64,000 nucleotides of DNA, taken from positions 2,046,001 through 2,110,000 of the forward strand of contig JALGAS010000004.1 of assembly GCA_023078685.1 (NCBI GenBank), written 5' to 3'. This DNA comes from Neopestalotiopsis rosae (lineage: Eukaryota > Ascomycota > Sordariomycetes > Amphisphaeriales > Sporocadaceae). The notes beneath the pieces were generated by a model. It was given only the letters and a program-made list of their open reading frames with translations. It made no database searches and was not told the origin of the DNA. This document shows, one piece after another, positions 57,580 to 64,000 of this stretch. Both the position numbers and the translations under genes were made by a program. Position 1 is the stretch's first letter; the number at the start of each line of letters is the position of its first letter.

Positions 57580-60500
57580 GTTAGAGGATGGTGGATTGAT
57601 TTGATGGATGGGTGGGTGTGGGCCCATGGACGAATTGAATGGGGGGCCCGTCCGGAGGAGAGCTTGCACTAGAAGGGGGGGTCCCTACTTCCGTGCACTA
57701 AGAGGAGCCTCTGCCAGGGGACATGGAGCGAGTAGCCCAGGTACATCAAGGTAAAGAAGTTCCAGAGCTCCAATGCTCCAATGCATCGACAGTGGACAGT
57801 GGAGCCGCCCCCGGGTGCTTTGAAGCTGCAGCACGTTCTGGACTGTGCTGCTTTAGTGTGTCGTGCATTTACTTACTACAGTCCTGCAGTCAACACTGAA
57901 CAGTCACTCAGTCACTCAGTCAGATATCAGTCCCTGGGATGATGTAGCGTCGTTTTATTCTTGCTCTCATGGAATCTGCTCCCAACAAGGTTATGACACT
58001 TCGCGACTTGTTCACGCGCACAAGACAGGTTTCCGTCTAGCTGGTAGGACTAAAAAGTACAGCCTCCCAACTTGGCGACTTCCTCTTTCTTCCCCAGTCA
58101 TTTTGTTGTTCTAGTGTCACCTACAAGCTACATACATACATACACTACCTAGCCACCCCCCGGTGGTAGATGGGAAGAGAGACTCGTCTTGTCTTGGCTC
58201 TCGAACATGCGTCGCGAGTGACCCCCCTGCTGGCGGCGGGTTTCGCAGCAATGGCTTGGATGGGCGGCCCACTGATAGGGATTTGAAAGCTTTCCTTGAA
58301 ATTGGGGTCTGCCAGGGTATCAAAGGTCTTGTTGCTGCTTGATATGTAGATTGTCATAAGCGACATGAGCACTCTGCATCCCCCATTATTAACGAGGTCA
58401 CACACACTACACACCACGCCTCGTTACTACGTACATTCATGGCACAGCATAGTGCTGTATAAATCGTGTGTGGTTTCTTCCCTACAGTGCAACAGCATGC
58501 GGGTCACCATCAACCATTCAATCTCCGTCTCCATCGTCTATCGACTATCGCCGGGTTGAACGGTTACATCACCATCAACTCGCGCAGTTCGTGGCTGCAG
58601 CTGTGGCTGCTGCATAAGGTGCCTTTTGGGTGCCAGTCGAGCCAGTCTTTCAAGTTGGCCCGAAGCTATCTGAGGTTAATTGGATTCGTGTGCACTGGGC
58701 ACTCACTGGGCTTTTGTGCTAGGTTAGCATGGGGGGTCGGCAGCAACCAGTGATTGCACGGGATTGGGCATTCCTACTTACACCTGGGCCAGTATATCCC
58801 CTCCCCAAGCACTATCATCATGCAGTCTGTCGTGATGGCGTGCGCGTACACGAACTTGCAGGTCTATAGCTGTTACTCGACCAAGTACGTGACACCTCAG
58901 TGGTTTCCAAGCTTGATTTCTCTGCCCATCTAGTCGTCAGCGAGTAGGCCTAAGCCTCACTTGACGCATCATGGCAGCAGCTTTGTCACCGACATCACAT
59001 ACCATGCAGAATACCCCTCAAAAACTCTAATAATGAATCCTGCTATCATTTCTAATCGCCTCGACAAAAGCCGTCTTGGCCGTGTGTCTCGTTGGGCGGG
59101 CCGCCATAGCCCTGCGGGCACATAGGGTTCACGGCGGACTTCATCTAGGTTAGGTGAGTTCTTATATATGAACCATCTTTTTTGGAAGTATCCGTGGCTG
59201 AATTGCTGCCAGGCCGTTACCGCCTCTGCTCTTTTTGGATCTCTCGGCAGACAGCATACTTTGAGCCGACAGAAGGTATGTATGTCAAACATGCGTCTTC
59301 TGCGTCGTCGATATCTCCAAAGCCGACGGATCTACTACCCACTGTACAGAGTAGTCTCTTTGCCAGGTAAACAGTCTACTGCATGGCGCTATTCTGAGCT
59401 CTCAATCAGAAGCAACTTGTTCTTCACGAGCGCGCCTACTCAAACTCGATGCCGCTAAAAAGGTTGGTTTCTGTTTACACTAGCCATCTAGATTACATAG
59501 TAGGAGTATACTCGATCTTCAGACCTACACTACATTACTCAGGTAGTCTGGTATATGGCAATCACTTGACCAGGTTCGAGGTTCGGCCCTACTGGCTGCT
59601 GGCTCTGTGCACCCTTTGACAGGCGTTGTTGGTGTCTGGGCAGCCCTACTTCCCTTCTTCTCAGTCGGAAGAAAAGGATATTTAAATTTGACAGGAATTG
59701 ATGAAATTCCTTCTACCAACCCGCCTCAATGCGCCACGGGCTCTCAAGAGAGTAGGTCCGAGGAAAAGAGGAGGGAGTAGAGCAAGGATCGGAATCAAGC
59801 TGAATGCAGTATGGCGATTAGAAGGGGGGCCCAGACAAATCCGCCAATGGCAATGCCTGTGTGCCCCGGTACCGTTGCCAATTTCGGGCATCGCCAATCT
59901 TGCAACTTGTCGGTGGTTATTATTGGGGAGGTAATTTACCCAAGCTGCGAGCCTATCCCATCCCATCGCAGTGTGTACACTGTATGTCTCGTTCCTTTTT
60001 CCCAGAGGGCAGGGTGGCGTCGGCTCGGGTCTCGTGCGTGAGAAGCGATTTGAATCTCTCGACATTTGCCATAACACACAAAGCATTGTACATATTTTCC
60101 ATCGGTCCAAAAGGTCTAGATTACCTTATAATTCTCATCCATCTTAAACATGTATCGGCCATAGATTAGCGGTGCCCCTAGGTTTGCCGACAGTCGACCA
60201 CAGGCAACAGCCAAGTACAGATCATGTTGTACCAAATAACCAAATAGTAGCATGATTTACCGCCCGTCAGCCAAAACGGCTTGCCTTCCAATTGCCCAGC
60301 CGGCCTTTTTGAGGCTGTGCAATTACCTGCTTGCACTCGCGCCGTTCCATCAAATTCAGAAACTTTCCAAGTCCCGAACACAACCAGATTGCGTTTGAGA
60401 TTGACACTAGAAAAGAGTGGACCGTATCCAATGCTTTTTTGACGACATCGTCACCACAGTAGACTACTACACGACGAGTCACGAGTCACGGGCCCTTCTG

Positions 60501-61316
60501 AAGGAGTAGCCAGGCCAGCCCTATCCACTACCAAAAACTTGTCCAACCAGCTCCAGTCAAGTGCCGCCCAAAGCACGTTGACCATGGTACTCCGAGCGTT
60601 ATAGGTTATATGGGCATTTCACGTGCGACAAGTGGCCCTTGAGGAAGCGCTTTGCTTTCGATACATGCCTATGCCTTGTATCATCAATTCAATGCCCCAC
60701 CCCGTTTTGGTGGTCTTGGCACTTGCTTGCGCATGGTGAAACAATGGGAGATGCCTATTAAGATGAGCGGCCTTCCCACATAAAAAGACCACATAAAAAC
60801 TTGTGCAAATGCATTCATAGGAAAATCTGTTGTTGCTGTCTTTTGTAGTGTCTTTCCTTATTATTGTCTTGACCCCAGCCGTGAACCAACTCCGCCTTGT
60901 TTAGTTACGTAGGTAGTAAAAAAAAGCCCACGGCCCTTTTTTCCCTCACCTATAGGGGATAATACGTCACCACGACCACGAACTGGTCCGCCATCAACAC
61001 CTGGGATCGTTCATGCAAAACAAACTCATGTCAATCAAGCTCAAGCACAGATCTGCAAAAGAACTCCCCCTCAGATACATGAGCAGTAGTCATGGTAAAC
61101 GAAAATTTCGGGGAACAGATCACGTTCTCAATTGCGTACTTTCCCAAAAACTTCACCGCTATCAAACGTTCTTTGCTAAAAGGCTAACACATTTTGCTAT
61201 TCCCTGAAATCAATGTTTTAGTGCCAATGGAAATATGCGGCTAGAACACAAACCGTTGCGGATTTTTTCCTGATCATATGTTCGGCGTAGCCAAAACTGT
61301 ATCTTTTCTTTGCTGC

Positions 61317-61334
61317 GTGTGTGTGTGTGTGTGT
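61317..61334. repeat. (GT)n microsatellite
   Basis: About nine GT dinucleotides in a row, outside any supported gene. Confidence 0.85.
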
Positions 61335-62005
61335 TAGAAGCAAGTCCGACCGATCGGTGGATCAAAAGTCAGAGACTAAACCACCGAGCATGTGACCTGT
61401 ACGCCCCGAGTCATCGACAGACGACTTGCGATTGTTTCCTGAATCTGAAACCTGCAATTATGTAAGTATGCTCGTACCGAGAAAAAGAAAAAAGAAATAG
61501 AGAGAAGCAGAGAGGGATTCAACGGAGAGAGAGAGAGAGCCAACCTTTGCCTTGCTGCAAGTTTCTCGGTGGGTTGGAAAGACAAACAGATATCGTTGTC
61601 CTCCTACTATGAAGCAATATGGTCAACATTCTGTGAATTATATGCGGCGGATTACTCTTCAAGCTGCCGTGTAAATGGGGAACTCAGTTCTCGTTGGTCC
61701 ATATCCCTACCTACATGAAAGGCCAACGAGTAACGCAGACACAGGGTCCATTCTAAGAAGCACATTATCATCCAAGTTATGTCAAGGGTCGCGCATGGAA
61801 AGGAGGATCATCATTGCTGTGAACCAGATCCCAGCAGGGTTGCATGAAGATCAAACGGTAGGCTCAGCACGCCTCAAGAACCTCGACGGAACCCATCTTT
61901 GCTCAGCTGCAGTAACATGACTTTCGAAATAGAAATTTAGATATTGATTTCTTGTTCATTGTCGCATCGGGTCCCAAAACTTCCATGTTCGAGACAGTTG
62001 CTTAG

Positions 62006-62009
<4 letters not shown>

Positions 62010-62036
<27 letters not shown>
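62010..62036. repeat. (AT)n microsatellite
   Basis: About thirteen AT dinucleotides, about 420 bp beyond the 3' end of the saccharopine-dehydrogenase-like gene. Confidence 0.9.
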
Positions 62037-62041
<5 letters not shown>

Positions 62042-62454
62042 ATGCAAAGCTGGATAGACATACTTGAAAAGGGCGACAGGTGCTCCTCGCAACTACGTAG
62101 AGTTGACTCAAGCCATTACATGATTGCATTAGAGCTTGCTCAATGGAACGCGTCACAAAAACGTTGTACTCAGAATAAAAATAGACGTTGCCGGGTGAGT
62201 TCATTGCACAGAGTTCATTTATTACGGGGACATCAGCAATGCACGATGGCAACTCTTCAATTTTCCCATATTGTTACCGAGCTGCTACCCTGTCAGAATC
62301 GTGGCCACTCGATTGTCCCTTTGTTACAAGCCAGGGGAGAGGAACGTGAAACTTGTATATATGATGGCCCTGGCCTATAAGTCCACCTTGTCTCCATTTT
62401 CAAGAACACCCTATATCATCACCTATAGTAATATCTGATCTGTTCGAAACTCCA

Positions 62455-63932
62455 TCATTGTAGAATCTTGACCTCAAATTCTGTTCCTACCGACTTCAAT
62501 CGATCTACAAAGTCATCTCCAAGACACGCCGGGGTCAGATTCCCTCCCTGATATCCGCCCTCGAGCTCCCGCTTGTACAAGAGGCTGGCAGCCCCGTGAG
62601 CCAAAACCGCGGCGGTGATGTAGTAGGGGCCGCCGACGAACCGGAACCGTGCCATGGCCGCGGTCTTCTTGTCCTCTTGTTGGTGGCCGTGGCGTTCGTC
62701 CTCTGCAAAGGCCACGACCTCGAGCTCCGACACGGACTTGCCGTGCTCTTCCAGATCCGGCCCTTCGCCCTCCCTGGGCAGAAAAAGCCTCGCCAGGGGG
62801 CCTAGGGATATGAACAGGCCCAACAAGAGTCCGCTCAGCATCTTGGCCACGGCTTGCAGCGTTGAAGATACGCTGGCATATTCGTTGTACCGGAAATTGA
62901 CACCATAGTCTCGCCCACCGTCCAAGAGACCCCATGTTCTGTGGACAATCGCGCGATCCTGCCGCGCACCGTACGTGCCTGCAGCGAGGAGTCCCAGGTA
63001 GGGCACCTCTCTGACGCCAAGCATATTTGTTGTTTTCGGGTGAGTCGTTCCCTCGACGGGCGATAGGAACCAAGGGCCGTCTGACTTGGGGTTGGGCTTG
63101 GACTTGGTAAAGAGCGACTCTACGGTCCCGCCGCTGGGAGCCATGCTCATGTTCTTGACGGCCAGCACCACTTCCTTGGTGGGCAGGTTGGTCTGCCGCT
63201 TCAGCTCGCGGACGGCGAGCCAGGCCAGGACATCTTGGGGTGCGCTGTACGCACCGCATGCGTGGATGAGCTGTTTTGAAATCACTTGTCAGCTCGACTG
63301 TCTGATTTCCGGGGACACCTCTTCCATGATGTGTCTACAACTCACAGCAACGCCAGCAGCTTTTGCCTTCTCGTGATATTGGGAGAACCATTGCCCAAAC
63401 CGAACAACGCCGCCAGCCCTGTAAGTCAACGTCAGCATTGAGATGTGCTGTGTCACCCCTGATATATTGGCAAATCGAGGCACTACAAGTCCCATCGATA
63501 GCAAAAACTCACGTGTCCACGTAGTCCGTTCCATTCTCAACACAGGCTTCAACCACCTGGTCTCCCACATGACAATACGTGACGACACTGATGCATACTG
63601 TGGCTTTTCGTACAACTGCGTTGAGTTCATCCTGTCTATCAAAGGAGACGACCTCGATTGCTAAATTGTCCAATTAGTGAGGGAATCTTTCAAGTGCTAA
63701 TTCGCCTCTTGATCCAGAAAGGCGTTGGCTTACCAGGCTGCACACGGTCCGGATCGATCTTTTGTAACTTAGCTACTAGATCTTCCAGTTTCGATCTGGA
63801 TCTTCCTGCAATGGCCCAGCGTAGATTGGTGGGCAAGTGTCGTGCAATGTGATCTGCAGTGAGGCGGCCGGTATATCCTGTCGCGCCCAAGACGATCAGC
63901 TCATATTGACGATTTTGCTGCTTGGGCGCCAT
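62455..63932 (-). CDS. Saccharopine dehydrogenase-like oxidoreductase
   Basis: Four exons (63932-63734, 63660-63513, 63418-63346, 63270-62455; introns 73, 94 and 75 nt) join in phase to 411 aa. The N-terminus has a Rossmann fold with LIVLGATGYTGRLTADHIA (GxTGYTGR) followed by WAIAGRSRSKLEDLV, then VVTYCHVGDQVVEACVENGT and YVDT. The fourth exon starts in LIHACGAYSAPQDVLAW, matching the family's CG-x-D-S-x-P-D region. A hydrophobic segment (LLLGLFISLGPLARLFLP) resembles the membrane-associated helix of SCCPDH proteins. This is the SCCPDH/trans-enoyl-reductase-like branch, not the lysine-pathway LYS9 enzyme. The substrate is unknown. The gene is complete, with 68 bp of upstream sequence left in the window. 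Confidence 0.9.
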
Positions 63933-64000
63933 GATGTATTCCTATGCTTGCTTGATTGTTAGCCTTTTTAAATAGTGAAAGGGTTACCAAGTACGCTGTA

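Larger units (their letters stand above)
56623..62454. other. 5.8-kb stretch without a recognised gene
   Basis: The first kilobase is presumably the promoter and leader of palI. I see no domain-bearing frame, no transposon signature and no convincing splice structure elsewhere. Microsatellites occur: (GGTGCT)n at about 57549-57579, (GT)n at 61317-61334, a (GA)n tract near 61527-61540 and (AT)n at 62010-62036. It could hold noncoding transcripts or a lineage-specific gene that I do not recognise. Confidence 0.45.

Overview
The window reads as nuclear DNA of a filamentous ascomycete, most likely a Sordariomycete (probably Hypocreales; the genus cannot be told from the sequence alone). Reasons: compact GT..AG introns, mostly 49-135 nt with CTAAC/CTGAC-like branch points; a PalI/Rim9 pH-signalling protein, an EOS1 family protein, DUF7025- and DUF7708-type accessory proteins, and a short cysteine-rich secreted peptide; and an intron-containing tRNA. 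I resolve 19 protein genes, one clear tRNA-Arg and one unresolved tRNA-like locus. Most gene models were rebuilt by joining exons, checking splice sites and phase at every junction.

Layout. 1-16.2 kb is gene-poor. It holds the tRNA-Arg and one three-exon gene for an Est1/SMG7-type RNA/DNA-binding protein with an N-terminal C2H2 finger (7.8-10.2 kb). 16.2-26.1 kb is a compact block: membrane-anchored pyridoxamine-oxidase-like protein, RNA 3'-phosphate cyclase-like protein, nucleotide pyrophosphatase/phosphodiesterase (all minus), a ribonucleotide-reductase-inhibitor family protein (plus, with a PIP box and upstream MluI boxes), and a Gemin2-like protein (minus). 26.4-32.4 kb is an accessory pair of divergent genes: a DUF7708 protein with a degenerate NTPase region and a DUF7025 AAA+ ATPase. 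33.0-38.5 kb carries a short-chain dehydrogenase, a sodium:solute symporter and EOS1.

39.4-50.97 kb is a housekeeping run: mitoribosome receptor MBA1/mL45, translation factor eIF1, tRNA Um44 methyltransferase TRM44, gamma-COP (SEC21) and an aminoalcohol phosphotransferase. 53.0-53.3 kb encodes a 58-aa secreted peptide with eight cysteines in its last 22 residues. PalI follows (54.4-56.6 kb), then a 5.8-kb stretch without a recognisable gene, then a saccharopine-dehydrogenase-like gene at the right edge.

The genes are independent eukaryotic units, not an operon. The most interesting signals are the cysteine-rich peptide, the divergent DUF7708/AAA+ pair, loss of the catalytic histidine in the RNA cyclase-like protein, the RNR-inhibitor gene with MCB sites and a PCNA-binding motif, a 70-bp tandem duplication that rewrites the C-terminus of mL45, and the very poor start context of eIF1.
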